A stretch of DNA of 64,000 bases from UBA6107 sp034430175. GTDB lineage: Bacteria > Chloroflexota > Anaerolineae > Anaerolineales > Anaerolineaceae. How positions within the stretch are numbered: position 1 is the first letter of the stretch; each line of letters opens with the position of its first letter. Location: positions 62,001 through 126,000 of the forward strand of contig DAOUFI010000032.1 in assembly GCA_034430175.1 (NCBI GenBank), read 5' to 3'. The notes beneath the pieces are model-generated. The model was not told where the DNA came from. It saw nothing but the letters and a program-made list of their open reading frames with translations, and did not search any database. The position numbers and the translations under genes were made by a program. Shown here in pieces: positions 7,699 through 16,104 of this stretch.

Positions 7699-9480
7699 CT
7701 ACTTTGTGATTTTTTCGAGCTGGTCGACCAGGCCCTTGATCACGTCAAACCCACCCTGCCAGAACTCAGGCTTACTCACGTCAATGCCGGCCTCACTTAG
7801 TACCTGCATCGGAGCTTCGGAGCCGCCCGCGGAAAGCAGTTTGATGTATCTCGGCTTGAACGATTCGCCTTCCTTCTTGAACTGCTTGTAGAGAGCGAAG
7901 ACCAGTAATTGACCGAAGGCGTAGGCATACACGTAGAAGGGAGTATTGTAAATATGCGGGATGGAAACCCATTCCCATTTAAACTCGTCGCTGATTTCCA
8001 CCGCGTTGCCGAATTGCTCTTTAAGGTTCTTCAGGTAAGCATCGCAAAGTTCATCCACCGAGGCGCCGTCGATCACCATCTGATGTGCCTGTTTCTCGAA
8101 CAAGGCGAAGAAGATCTGGCGCTGGATGGTGGCATAGGCATCGTCCATCTGACGGAAGAGCAGGTCACGTTTGACGCTTTCATCCGTTTCTTCGGCCAGC
8201 AGGCGGTCTACCAGCATCATTTCGCCGAAGGTCGATGCGGTCTCTGCCAGAGGCAGGCAGGCGTGCTGAGTGAAGATGGTGTGTCCTTCAGCCAGCATTG
8301 AGTGGATGGCGTGACCCAGTTCGTGAGCCATCGTTGAGACGTCATCTGATTTGCCCTGGTAATTGAGCAGCACCCACGGTGTGAGTTTGGGACCAATCGT
8401 GGCGCAGAAGGCGCCGCTTTCTTTGCCCTTGCGCACTTCTGAATCCAGATGATCTTCATCCAACACGCGTTTGGCCAGGGTTTCGAAGCGCGGATCAAAC
8501 TCGCGGAATGAGGCAAAGACTTTTTCGGTAGCTTTGTCGAATTCAAACCGCTTGTCCGATTTGGCGATGGGGGCGTATATATCGTAGCGGCGCAGTTTCT
8601 TCATACCCAATAATTTGGCTTTGAGCTTGAAGAAACGTTGGAAGATATCGGTATTCTTTTCGGACACTTTGAGCAGGGTGTCGATCACTTCGTCGGGCAG
8701 GTCGTTGGACAGGTTGCGCGCGGAGATGGGTGACTTGAAGTGGCGCATTTCCACGTTCTCGTTGCGCCAGTCGCGCACAAGAGTCTGGTACATCTGTCCC
8801 AGGATGGGACCGTCGTTGCCATAGACCCTGTAGAGTTCCTGGTAGGCAGCGGCGCGCAGGTCGGGGTCGCCTTCACGTACATACATCATCAATTCGCCGC
8901 GGGTCATTTCTTTTTCCTCGCCGTCCACCTTGACTTTGAAAGTGTAGCGGTTGGTGATGGAGTTGTAGAGCGTGACAAGGGCGTTGTTGCCGGTGACGTT
9001 CTTGGTATTGATAATCTTCTCTTCGGGCTCAGTCAGGGTATGTGGCTTGAAATGGCGCATTTCTTCGAGCCAGTATCGGTAATCGCCGCTGTCTTTCATC
9101 AGCTTGGTGGCAATCTCATCGGATAAGTCTTTCCACCACAACCCGAAGAACAGGGCGCGATTCTCAATCTCGGCCATGGTCTGTTGCGTTCGTGCCACCA
9201 GGGTCAGTGCGGTTTGATCCTGAGTGTTTTCGGTGAACAACAGTTCGGCGTAACCGCTCAAGCGGTTGGCCAATTCGTAGATCTCTCCCAACGCTTTGAC
9301 GATAGACATGAAGTCAGTTTGGCTGATCGAAGGAGAGAGTTTGGCGCGTACCTTCTCAAACTCACTAACTTTCTTATCCAGGTCCTTGAAATCCTTCTTC
9401 ATTTGCGGACCGTCGGTCGCCGGATATAGATCTGCCAGGCTCCAGCGTTTTTGTGTGTATCCTTTACTCTTTTGTGCCAT
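7699..9480 (-). CDS. pepF: Oligoendopeptidase F (M3 family)
   Basis: A 593-residue zinc peptidase that degrades short peptides in the cytoplasm. The M3 signature HELGH-x-IH occurs in MAHELGHAIHSML, followed by the downstream helix with AETASTFGEM that supplies the third zinc ligand (Glu), and the C-terminal Y-x-Y-A-Y-AFG-x-L substrate region (NTPFYVYAYAFGQLL). Length is usual for PepF. ATG at 9480 is preceded by GAGGTG; an in-frame TTG-type extension upstream encodes hydrophobic sequence unlike the family and was dropped. A strong terminator follows. Confidence 0.93.
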   Translation of the reverse strand: MAQKSKGYTQKRWSLADLYPATDGPQMKKDFKDLDKKVSEFEKVRAKLSPSISQTDFMSIVKALGEIYELANRLSGYAELLFTENTQDQTALTLVARTQQTMAEIENRALFFGLWWKDLSDEIATKLMKDSGDYRYWLEEMRHFKPHTLTEPEEKIINTKNVTGNNALVTLYNSITNRYTFKVKVDGEEKEMTRGELMMYVREGDPDLRAAAYQELYRVYGNDGPILGQMYQTLVRDWRNENVEMRHFKSPISARNLSNDLPDEVIDTLLKVSEKNTDIFQRFFKLKAKLLGMKKLRRYDIYAPIAKSDKRFEFDKATEKVFASFREFDPRFETLAKRVLDEDHLDSEVRKGKESGAFCATIGPKLTPWVLLNYQGKSDDVSTMAHELGHAIHSMLAEGHTIFTQHACLPLAETASTFGEMMLVDRLLAEETDESVKRDLLFRQMDDAYATIQRQIFFALFEKQAHQMVIDGASVDELCDAYLKNLKEQFGNAVEISDEFKWEWVSIPHIYNTPFYVYAYAFGQLLVFALYKQFKKEGESFKPRYIKLLSAGGSEAPMQVLSEAGIDVSKPEFWQGGFDVIKGLVDQLEKITK

Positions 9481-9541
9481 GAAACACCTCGTTATTAGAA
9501 TGATCCTCATTAACAAGAACAAGAGGATTATACAGGAGATA

Positions 9542-10336
9542 TCAATCGATTTTTTTGATCTCGGCCAGCAGATTGTCGTAAACCAGTGGGTTGGATCCAA
9601 TGAGCGCGTACGGTGGAGTCATGAAATCGGGATTGCCATCAATATCAGTGACCACGCCGCCGGCTTCTTGCACCAGCAGGGAGGCTGCGGCGATGTCCCA
9701 GGCGTGGATAGAGAGCTCAAAGTAGGCGTCCATGCGTCCGCAGGCCACGTAGCACAGGTCCAGGGCAGCCGAACCCAGTCGGCGCACTCCCTGGGTGATG
9801 GTGGTCATTTGGGTGAACAGGCGCTGTCCGCGCTTGTAGGTCGGGCTCTCGCGGTCATACGGGAAGCCGGTGACCAGCAGGCATTGGATCAATTCGGGGG
9901 TTTGCGACACCGAGATTTTTTTGCCATTGAGGAAGGCGCCCTTACCGCGTTCGGCGCTGAAGCACTCATCCTGGGTCGGGTCGTAGACCACACCCAGTTG
10001 CAGTTGTCCGTTGTGTTGGTAGGCGATGGATACGGAGTAAATGGGCAGGCGGTGGGCGTAATTGACCGTGCCGTCGAGTGGATCGATGATCCATCGGCTG
10101 GAAATGTCACCTTCCAGCTTGCCGCTTTCTTCGGTCAGGATGGCGTGATCCGGATAGCATCGCCTTATCACGCCGAGCAGGTAGTCTTCCGAGGCTTTGT
10201 CGGCTTCGGTGACCACGTCCACGGCGCCTTTGTAGCCGATGGTGTGTTCATCGTAGAACTTCGCGCGGATGATCTTGCCGGCTTCCTTTGCCCAGGAGAT
10301 GACTTGTTCGAGGGTGGGTTGGGTGGGTTCAGTCAT
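9542..10336 (-). CDS. Inositol monophosphatase family protein
   Basis: A 264-residue Mg-dependent phosphatase of the IMPase/SuhB/CysQ superfamily. The metal site is visible: EADKASE plus TEES (about residue 68), DPLDGT in IIDPLDGTVNYAH (about 84-96), and the C-terminal WDIAAASLLVQEAGG (about 213). The substrate could be inositol-1-phosphate, fructose-1,6-bisphosphate or a related sugar phosphate; family residues do not decide it. It begins 2 bases after the stop of the HD-domain gene, so the two form an operon. Confidence 0.9.
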   Translation of the reverse strand: MTEPTQPTLEQVISWAKEAGKIIRAKFYDEHTIGYKGAVDVVTEADKASEDYLLGVIRRCYPDHAILTEESGKLEGDISSRWIIDPLDGTVNYAHRLPIYSVSIAYQHNGQLQLGVVYDPTQDECFSAERGKGAFLNGKKISVSQTPELIQCLLVTGFPYDRESPTYKRGQRLFTQMTTITQGVRRLGSAALDLCYVACGRMDAYFELSIHAWDIAAASLLVQEAGGVVTDIDGNPDFMTPPYALIGSNPLVYDNLLAEIKKID

Positions 10337-10338
10337 GT

Positions 10339-10974
10339 TCAGCGTTCTCCATTATATTCAGCGATTAGTTGGGTGAAAAAGTCGTCCAGGAATTCGCGGC
10401 GGGCTTTGGCCAGCTCACGCGCGGTCTGGGTGAAGAGGCGGGTCTCAACCTTGCGCAGCTTGAAGAGATATTCGTGATAGGCGCTGTGTGATTCGCCAGG
10501 TATCTCTTTACCGGTCTCGATAAACTGCCGCGAGGGTTCAGCGTAGGCGGGGGTACCAGCTAGCGCGGCATAGACCACGGCGCGGACGGCGCCAATGGCG
10601 CCCAGTACGTCCAGTTTATCAGCGTCGAACAGGCATTTTGCTTCGATGGTGGCCGGGGGTTCGCGGTCGTCACGGTAGCGGTGGGCGCGGATGCAATGCT
10701 TGACCGCGTCAATGCGCGCCTGATCCCAGCCTTCAGCGGCGAGAATCTTCTGCGCGAATTCCGCCGAGCGCAGGTGGTGCTCCAGGCGAGTCTCGCTTCC
10801 GGGGGTCGTCCCTTCGGCATCGTGCAGCAGCGCCGCGGCGTGCACGATCTCCAGGTCAGCGCCTTCGATACGCGCTAGCCGGTCAGACATGCGGTAGACC
10901 CGTTCGATGTGCGAAAAATCGTGCACCGGGTCGGTGTCGACGTACCAATTTCTGGCTTCTTCGAGTGTGAGCAT
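10339..10974 (-). CDS. HD-domain phosphohydrolase
   Basis: A 211-residue soluble HD-superfamily protein. The ligand order is H (DFSHIERV, about 20), HD (LLHDAEG, about 51), then D (LFDADKLD, about 118), which is the H...HD...D metal site of uncharacterised YedJ-like HD hydrolases. Likely substrate is a nucleotide or phosphomonoester; not assignable. Its stop is 2 bases before the inositol-phosphatase-like start, so the pair is cotranscribed. Confidence 0.85.
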   Translation of the reverse strand: MLTLEEARNWYVDTDPVHDFSHIERVYRMSDRLARIEGADLEIVHAAALLHDAEGTTPGSETRLEHHLRSAEFAQKILAAEGWDQARIDAVKHCIRAHRYRDDREPPATIEAKCLFDADKLDVLGAIGAVRAVVYAALAGTPAYAEPSRQFIETGKEIPGESHSAYHEYLFKLRKVETRLFTQTARELAKARREFLDDFFTQLIAEYNGER

Positions 10975-11011
10975 TGATTTTTACCCTTACCACAAATTTC
11001 ACATAATTTGG

Positions 11012-11038
11012 GTAGGGGCACAGCACGCTGTGCCCTAC
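11012..11038. repeat. Intergenic palindrome, GTAGGG-CACAG type
   Basis: An 11-bp inverted repeat with one bulged G and a CACG loop sits between the HD and hutI genes. There is no T-tract on either side, so it is not a standard terminator. From memory, palindromes of this general sequence (GGGCACAG ... CTGTGCCC) recur in intergenic spaces of several phyla, as REP-like or mobile palindromes; only one copy is in this window. Confidence 0.6.
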
Positions 11039-11051
11039 TACGAATGATCAA

Positions 11052-12296
11052 TTAATAAACGCATCCGCGTTTGATCACAGTTTTCACCAGGTTTCCGCCG
11101 AAACGATAGGCAAGGTGGCGGTAATCGGGCACTGACAGGATGATCAGGTCGGCCTGTTTGCCGGGTTCGATCGAGCCGACGCGATCAGCGCGCCGGATGG
11201 CGGCCGCGGCGTTGATGGTGGCGGCCGCGACCGCTTGCGCCGGGGTCAACTTGAGATAGCGGCAAGCCAGTGCGATGACGAACTGCGTGCTCTCGCACCA
11301 GGCCGTGCCGGGATTAATGTCAGAGGCGATAGCCAGCAGTCCGTTCGCGGCGATGATCTCCTTGGCCGGGGAATATTCCGGCTGAGCCAATCCAAAGGGA
11401 GTGCACGGCAGCGAGACGGCTACTGTATCCGTGGTAGCCAGCGCTCGGATGTCAGCAGTCGAGGTTTTGACCAGGTGGTCCGCCGATGCGGCACCCAGTT
11501 CAGCGGCCAGGGTCGCCCCACCCAGGTTGGCGAACTCGTCCACGTGCAGCTTCAATGGGAACCCCAATTTCTTCGCGGCGGTGAGGATGCGACGCGTCTG
11601 CGCCAGGTTGAAGGCGCCGTCCTCGCAGAAAACGTCCACGAAGGGCAGCGGGCGGGAACCGGCGTGCTGCGGCCACCAATCCTTTAACTTTGGGAGCATC
11701 TCGGCAGCGACAAGCTCGGTGTATTCGTCCTCGCGGCCTTTATATTCAGGAGCGATGGCGTGCGCGCCGAGGAAGGTGGGCGCCAGTTCGAGCGGACCTT
11801 CATCATCCAGTCGCAGCAGTACTTCCAGTTGGGCAAGCTCCGCGTTGATCTCCAGCCCGTAACCGCTCTTGGCTTCGGCGGTGGTGGTGCCGTGGTGGAA
11901 AAGCGCTTCAGCGCGGGTTTTGGTTTGCCGGTATAACTTGTCAGGCGAGGCTTCGCGCGTGGCCTTCACTGTGGAAGCGATGCCGCCGCCCGCGGCCATG
12001 ATCTCCATGTAGGTCTTCCCCTGCAGGCGCATTTCGAATTCAGCGGCGCGATCCCCGGCCCAGACCAGGTGGGTATGCGGGTCGACGAAGCCCGGCAGCA
12101 CGGCCAAGCCCCCGGCATCCAGGCGCTCTTCGTCGGGATATTTGCGGAGCAACTCGTCACTGGTGCCGGTCTCGAGAATCTCCCCGCTGCGGATCAACAC
12201 TGCACCGCGATTGATGATGCCCAGGCGGCCAAGATCGGCGCCGCGCTGCGGTCCGCCGGCCAGGGTGAGCAATTGGGAACTGTTGACGATCAGCAT
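11052..12296 (-). CDS. hutI: Imidazolonepropionase
   Basis: A 414-residue amidohydrolase that opens imidazolone-5-propionate to N-formimino-L-glutamate in histidine degradation. Metal and substrate motifs are in place: DPHTHLVWAGDR (about 70-82), GTTTAEAKSGYGL (about 135), a histidine in LHVDEFANLGG (about 245), and SDINPGT (about 320). Length matches HutI. No hutH, hutU or hutG neighbours are in the window, so the rest of the pathway must be elsewhere. Confidence 0.93.
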   Translation of the reverse strand: MLIVNSSQLLTLAGGPQRGADLGRLGIINRGAVLIRSGEILETGTSDELLRKYPDEERLDAGGLAVLPGFVDPHTHLVWAGDRAAEFEMRLQGKTYMEIMAAGGGIASTVKATREASPDKLYRQTKTRAEALFHHGTTTAEAKSGYGLEINAELAQLEVLLRLDDEGPLELAPTFLGAHAIAPEYKGREDEYTELVAAEMLPKLKDWWPQHAGSRPLPFVDVFCEDGAFNLAQTRRILTAAKKLGFPLKLHVDEFANLGGATLAAELGAASADHLVKTSTADIRALATTDTVAVSLPCTPFGLAQPEYSPAKEIIAANGLLAIASDINPGTAWCESTQFVIALACRYLKLTPAQAVAAATINAAAAIRRADRVGSIEPGKQADLIILSVPDYRHLAYRFGGNLVKTVIKRGCVY

Positions 12297-12361
12297 GGGG
12301 TCCTCCGCTGCAGCAGGTGAAGTGCAGGTGAGGGTATTATAGCGCAGTGAGCTTTCGCCTG

Positions 12362-13534
12362 CTACTTATTCGACTTCACTCCCGTCAATGCCAAACCAGC
12401 CAAAAATATAAAAACAATCGCAGCGACGCAGTTGGCCCAGAAGCCAATCGCGAAGAGGAAGGGGCCTGCCAGGGTACCGAACATGCGCCCCAGCGACAGG
12501 GCGGTCTTGTTCACGCCCATCATGGTGGCGCGCGCCTCGGGCACCAGGTCGGTCATCAACGGTTGCGCGGCCACGAAGGCGAACTCGAAGCCGAGATAGA
12601 ACAGGAAAAGTCCGATCAGCGCCCCCACCTGCGATTTCCCGATGAACGGCAGTGCACCCGCTACAACCGCGATGAAACCAAAGCCCAGCCAGATACTGCG
12701 CTTGCGGCCGATGCGGTCGGAGAGCACGCCGCCGAGCGATTCACCTGAAAGCTCCGAGATGCCGATAAGCACTGAGGCGGCTCCCAGCGCGGCCAGCTTA
12801 AGTCCGAAAGACACTTCCAGCCACACGCCGAAAACCAGGTTGATGGCTTCGTTGGCAGCCACCATCAGCAGGCTCATCATCAGCGCCGCGCGAGCGCTGG
12901 GTGATTGTAGCACCACCTTTATGTTCGCCAGCATGCCGTTCGACGAATTGGAAGGTGGCTTCTGATTGGGGATCAGCCAGGCGATGAGCGCCATGGAGAG
13001 TCCGCCGAGCACTGCCAGCATTGGAAAGGGTGCTTTCCAGCCGTATTTATCCATCACCACCCCCACCAGTGGCATGCCTATGATGAATGCCAGCGCCCAA
13101 CCCCATTCCACCATCGCCAGGGCCAATCCCAGGCGGCTTTCGCGCACGTTATCGCCCAGGTAGGCTTCCATGGAAGAGACGTATACGTACATACCCAGGA
13201 AAGCCAGGTTGACAGAGATAAAGAAAGAGGTAAATGTAGGCCAAAAGATGAAGAGCAGGCAGGAAGCTGTGAACATGCCCAGGCCGATTAGCAGGCTCAG
13301 TTTGCGCCCACGCCGGTCCGCGATGGGGGTGATAAATGGAGAAAGCGCGCCCGTGGCAGAACGTACCGAAAGCACCATTGAGATCGAGGTCAGGTTCACA
13401 CCCAGACCAGTGGCGAAGGTGTTCAAAAAGGGGTAGATCATGCGGGTGGAGATATTGACCACCATACGCACGGCTGAAAACAGGGCGACTTGTAGGCGCA
13501 ATGGGTGACGAAGTCTGGGTGTGGTTTCTGGCAT
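12362..13534 (-). CDS. Major facilitator superfamily transporter
   Basis: A 390-residue membrane protein with about 12 hydrophobic segments arranged 6+6 around a polar loop (NQKPPSNSSNGM, about 190). The MFS loop 2-3 signature appears as ADRRGRKLSLLIG (about 67-79) and its repeat as LSDRIGRKRSIWLG (about 258). Substrate is not predictable. The gene ends 65 bases before hutI on the same strand and might be cotranscribed, but no functional link is shown. Confidence 0.88.
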   Translation of the reverse strand: MPETTPRLRHPLRLQVALFSAVRMVVNISTRMIYPFLNTFATGLGVNLTSISMVLSVRSATGALSPFITPIADRRGRKLSLLIGLGMFTASCLLFIFWPTFTSFFISVNLAFLGMYVYVSSMEAYLGDNVRESRLGLALAMVEWGWALAFIIGMPLVGVVMDKYGWKAPFPMLAVLGGLSMALIAWLIPNQKPPSNSSNGMLANIKVVLQSPSARAALMMSLLMVAANEAINLVFGVWLEVSFGLKLAALGAASVLIGISELSGESLGGVLSDRIGRKRSIWLGFGFIAVVAGALPFIGKSQVGALIGLFLFYLGFEFAFVAAQPLMTDLVPEARATMMGVNKTALSLGRMFGTLAGPFLFAIGFWANCVAAIVFIFLAGLALTGVKSNK

Positions 13535-13568
13535 AGGATTACATCCGTCAATCTTGTTTGCTGCTAAT

Positions 13569-13601
13569 AAAAAACCCCTCCAGTTCGTTTCTGAGGAGGG
13601 G
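13569..13601 (-). terminator. Intrinsic terminator of the small-protein gene
   Basis: CCCCTCC (13575-13581) pairs with GGAGGGG (13595-13601); on the minus strand the hairpin is followed by six T residues (13569-13574). It ends the 13624-13881 transcript. Confidence 0.88.
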
Positions 13602-13623
13602 AGAATTGGTATCCCGTAAAATC

Positions 13624-13881
13624 CTATTCAATGGTTCGCTGCGGACGTTCTGGCAGACTGTTGAAATAGATAACCAGGTTGGTATAGGCGGCAACGCGTC
13701 CGGCACGCACTAAAAGCTCAAGTTCTTCGTTGAGCACATGGTGGCTGAATTCTTTCTCTGTGACCTTAACGAAATCACCCGTGCGCACGTCCTGATAAAG
13801 GCCATCACCCCAATCGATGACGATATTTCCATCTTTAAGAACGATCACCCACTGGCGGTTGATTGGTGTACCGGCTGACAT
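13624..13881 (-). CDS. Small protein of unknown function
   Basis: An 85-residue soluble protein, not recognised. It starts with polar INRQWVIVLKDGNIVIDWGDGLYQD, a beta-rich segment, followed by a helix around VLNEELELLVRAG and YTNLVIYFNSLPER. GAGAGG stands before ATG 13881, and a strong terminator follows, so the gene is well bounded. It lies next to, and in the same orientation as, the Rrf2 regulator 60 bases upstream, and could be its downstream partner or target. Confidence 0.75.
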   Translation of the reverse strand: MSAGTPINRQWVIVLKDGNIVIDWGDGLYQDVRTGDFVKVTEKEFSHHVLNEELELLVRAGRVAAYTNLVIYFNSLPERPQRTIE

Positions 13882-13944
13882 ATACGCCTCTCTTTACATG
13901 TATATGGTAATTCGATGATGAATAAGAGCGATAAGTCTGTGCGA

Positions 13945-14343
13945 TTATTTGGCAAACGTGGCAAAGGTGGTTTTACGCAGCTTCTCGATCAGTTCCGCCT
14001 GCGTGCCACACCACAGATCGTGGATGGGACATTCTTCAGAGAACGGGCAGCCTTCAGGGGAAAGGGTGCACTCGTTTAGAGCGATTGGACCATCGATAGC
14101 TTCCACTACTTCCAGCACAGTGATGTCTTTCGGATCACGCGCCAGGGTGACGCCGCCGCGTGCTCCGCGCGAGGTGTGAATCAGTCCGGCGATCGAAAGC
14201 TGGGAAATAATCTTTGCCAGGAATGACGGGGGAATCTTTTTAGAGTCAGCGATCTGGCTGGTGGCTGCCCGGTGGGCGGGTTCTAATTTTGCCAAATACA
14301 GCATTGCCCTCAATGCGTAGTCGGCTTGACGTGTGATCTGCAT
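13945..14343 (-). CDS. Rrf2-family transcriptional regulator, likely Fe-S cluster binding
   Basis: A 132-residue regulator. The winged helix starts MQITRQADYALRAMLYLA, with the recognition part SFLAKIISQLSIAGLIHTSRGARGG, as in IscR/NsrR/RirA. Three cysteines spaced C-x5-6-C-x5-C (ECTLSPEGCPFSEECPIHDLW, about residues 92-105) match the cluster-binding loop, so it probably senses iron-sulfur status, nitric oxide or redox. AGAGG precedes ATG. A perfect 14-bp palindrome lies 27 bases upstream (14370-14383), a likely autoregulatory operator. No isc/suf genes are in the window. Confidence 0.88.
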   Translation of the reverse strand: MQITRQADYALRAMLYLAKLEPAHRAATSQIADSKKIPPSFLAKIISQLSIAGLIHTSRGARGGVTLARDPKDITVLEVVEAIDGPIALNECTLSPEGCPFSEECPIHDLWCGTQAELIEKLRKTTFATFAK

Positions 14344-14369
14344 AAAACGTACCTCTGTTTGGACAATTT

Positions 14370-14383
14370 AGGTATTAATACCT
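14370..14383. promoter_or_regulatory. Perfect palindrome upstream of the Rrf2 gene, operator candidate
   Basis: AGGTATTAATACCT is a perfect 14-bp dyad located 27 bases before the Rrf2 start codon, within the divergent Rrf2/thioesterase spacer. Rrf2 proteins bind dyads as dimers and commonly repress their own gene. The assignment is positional inference. Confidence 0.5.
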
Positions 14384-14477
14384 TATTTATCTCATATTTT
14401 CTTTTTTTTCGCAATAGGTAAACTTGCCAACTTACAGGTTTCTAACCGAGATGGCAGTCTAGAAGGTCATCCGCTAG

Positions 14478-14483
14478 TATAAT
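14478..14483 (+). promoter_or_regulatory. -10 element giving a leaderless transcript
   Basis: A perfect TATAAT ends only 6 bases before the ATG of the thioesterase gene at 14490, and there is no Shine-Dalgarno sequence between them. A transcript starting the usual 6-7 bases after the -10 box would begin at the start codon. No clear -35 box is visible. Confidence 0.5.
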
Positions 14484-14489
14484 TCAATT

Positions 14490-14921
14490 ATGAGCCGATT
14501 TAAATTCACCTCCCCTGTCACCATCCGTTATAGCGACCTGGACCCGCAGTGGCACGTCAATAACGGCCGCTTTTTGGCCTACTGCGAGACCGCCCGTCTG
14601 CAGTACATCCGCAAGCTCGGACTCTTCGATGGCAAGGATTTCAACGCCCTGCCGTTCATCGTGGCCGATGTGCACGTGTGCTACAAGGAACCGATCGAAC
14701 CCCTGGACGAAGTGGTCGTTTCGATGGGTGTGACGAAGATCGGCAACAAGAGTGTGATCATGGAGTATGAAGTGACCACGCCTGACGGTTCCCGCCTGTT
14801 CGCCACCGCTGAGACGGTAATGGTGGCTTATGACTATCACACCAAGAAATCAGTTCCCGTTAGCCCTGAACTGCGCAAAATCATCGGCGACTTCGAGGGA
14901 AAAAACTTTTCAGGAGAATGA
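14490..14921 (+). CDS. Acyl-CoA thioesterase, 4HBT hotdog fold (YbgC/FadM-like)
   Basis: A 143-residue hotdog-fold thioesterase. RYSDLDPQWHVNNGRFLAYCE (about residues 12-32) is the 4-hydroxybenzoyl-CoA thioesterase signature with the catalytic aspartate in the D-x-x-x-H-V-N-N block. It would hydrolyse an acyl-CoA in the cytoplasm; chain specificity unknown. Its stop is 1 base before the M42 peptidase ATG, so translation is probably coupled. Confidence 0.88.
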   Translation: MSRFKFTSPVTIRYSDLDPQWHVNNGRFLAYCETARLQYIRKLGLFDGKDFNALPFIVADVHVCYKEPIEPLDEVVVSMGVTKIGNKSVIMEYEVTTPDGSRLFATAETVMVAYDYHTKKSVPVSPELRKIIGDFEGKNFSGE

Positions 14922-14922
14922 A

Positions 14923-15969
14923 ATGGCGCTTCCTAATGTAGATGATAAAGCCCTGGTCAGCTTCTTGGCTGATCTGTTGAACACCCCCAGCCCCACCGGG
15001 TTGGCTGAGCCGGCAATCGCTTTCACCGAGAAGGCATTTACCGCAATTAATGGCGTTAAGACGCATCGGACCTATAAGGGCGCGCTGGTGGCAAGCTGGG
15101 ATGGCGAAAAGAATGACGCTCCCCGTGCCCTCACCGCTCACGCTGACACCCTGGGCGCCATGGTCAAGGAGATTAAGGAGAGTGGGCGCCTTTCGCTCAC
15201 CCAGATTGGCGGCTACGCCTGGAACTCCATCGAGACCGAGGGGTGCTATGTGATCACTCGCAAGGGCGATAAAATCCGTGGCAGCATTCTACTCACCAAA
15301 GCCTCGTCGCACGTCTTTGGCAGCGAGGTGGGGAAAACGGAACGCTCCGGCGACAACATGGAAGTGCGCCTGGATGCCGTGGTCAAATCAGCGGATGATG
15401 TACGCAAGCTGGGTATCGAAGTGGGCGATTTTGTTGCCCTCGACCCGCGCGTGGAGCTGGTCAACGGCTTCGTGCGCTCGCGCCACCTGGACGATAAAGC
15501 CTGTGTGGCCTGCATCCTGGCAGCGGTCAAGGAGATTGCTGCCGCAGGGTTGAAGCCAAAACAGACCGTCCATATCCTCATCAGTAACTATGAAGAGGTC
15601 GGGCACGGCGCGGCAGCCGGCATTCCTGCGGATGTGCATGAACTGGTGGCAGTGGATATGGCCGCGGTTGGCACCGGCCAGAACTCTGACGAGTTCCATA
15701 CTACCCTCTGTGTCAAAGATTCGGGCGGTCCTTATCACAACGGTCTGAGTAATCACCTGCGCGATTTGGCTGAAGCCAATGGCATCGAATACAAAGTGGA
15801 CATCTATCCCTATTACGGCTCCGACGGCGAAGCCTTGTGGCGCGCCGGCGGTAACGCTGCGGTGGCTCTCATCGGTCCAGGCATCGACGCCTCGCACAGC
15901 TACGAGCGCACCCACGTAGATGCGCTCATCGCCACCACCCGCTGGATCATGGCCTATTTATTGAGTTAA
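14923..15969 (+). CDS. M42 family aminopeptidase
   Basis: A 348-residue dinuclear-zinc aminopeptidase (M42, formerly endoglucanase M/FrvX type). Ligands visible: HAD in LTAHADTLG (about 67), DDKA (about 190, bridging Asp), the catalytic EE pair in NYEEVGHG (about 224), D in AVDMA (about 245), and H in SHSYERTH (about 325). Members remove N-terminal residues from peptides and form large tetrahedral complexes. Start at 14923 is fixed by CAGGAGA just upstream; the in-frame extension to 14830 overlaps the thioesterase and lacks homology. Confidence 0.92.
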   Translation: MALPNVDDKALVSFLADLLNTPSPTGLAEPAIAFTEKAFTAINGVKTHRTYKGALVASWDGEKNDAPRALTAHADTLGAMVKEIKESGRLSLTQIGGYAWNSIETEGCYVITRKGDKIRGSILLTKASSHVFGSEVGKTERSGDNMEVRLDAVVKSADDVRKLGIEVGDFVALDPRVELVNGFVRSRHLDDKACVACILAAVKEIAAAGLKPKQTVHILISNYEEVGHGAAAGIPADVHELVAVDMAAVGTGQNSDEFHTTLCVKDSGGPYHNGLSNHLRDLAEANGIEYKVDIYPYYGSDGEALWRAGGNAAVALIGPGIDASHSYERTHVDALIATTRWIMAYLLS

Positions 15970-16067
15970 AGTTTTATCCACGAATTCCACTAATTCTCGT
16001 GAATGGTTTTTACTTAGTGTAATTCGTATCATTAGTGGACTCAATTCGCGTCATTCGCGGATGAGAG
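15970..16067. repeat. Dispersed non-coding repeat (CCACTAAT/ATTAGTGG type)
   Basis: Between the peptidase and clpC lies about 98 bp of low-complexity dyad sequence with TATCCACGAATT, CCACTAAT, its complement ATTAGTGG and ATTCGCGTCATTCGCGG. The same vocabulary (CCGCTAAT, ATTAGCGG, ATTCGCG) builds the two tandem units at 19131-19343. Its intergenic position and imperfect dyad symmetry suggest a dispersed palindromic element rather than a gene. Confidence 0.6.
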
Positions 16068-16104
16068 GAAATTTCGCTCAAAAACTGGTAAAATCGAATC
16101 AAAC

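Noticed and set aside
9296..10477. Plus-strand open frame of 393 codons across pepF, the phosphatase-like gene and the HD gene
   Set aside because: It crosses two gene boundaries on the opposite strand and shows no family motif; the minus-strand genes are clear.
11052..12296. Histidine-utilisation (hut) operon
   Set aside because: Only hutI is present; neighbours are unrelated, so an operon cannot be claimed.
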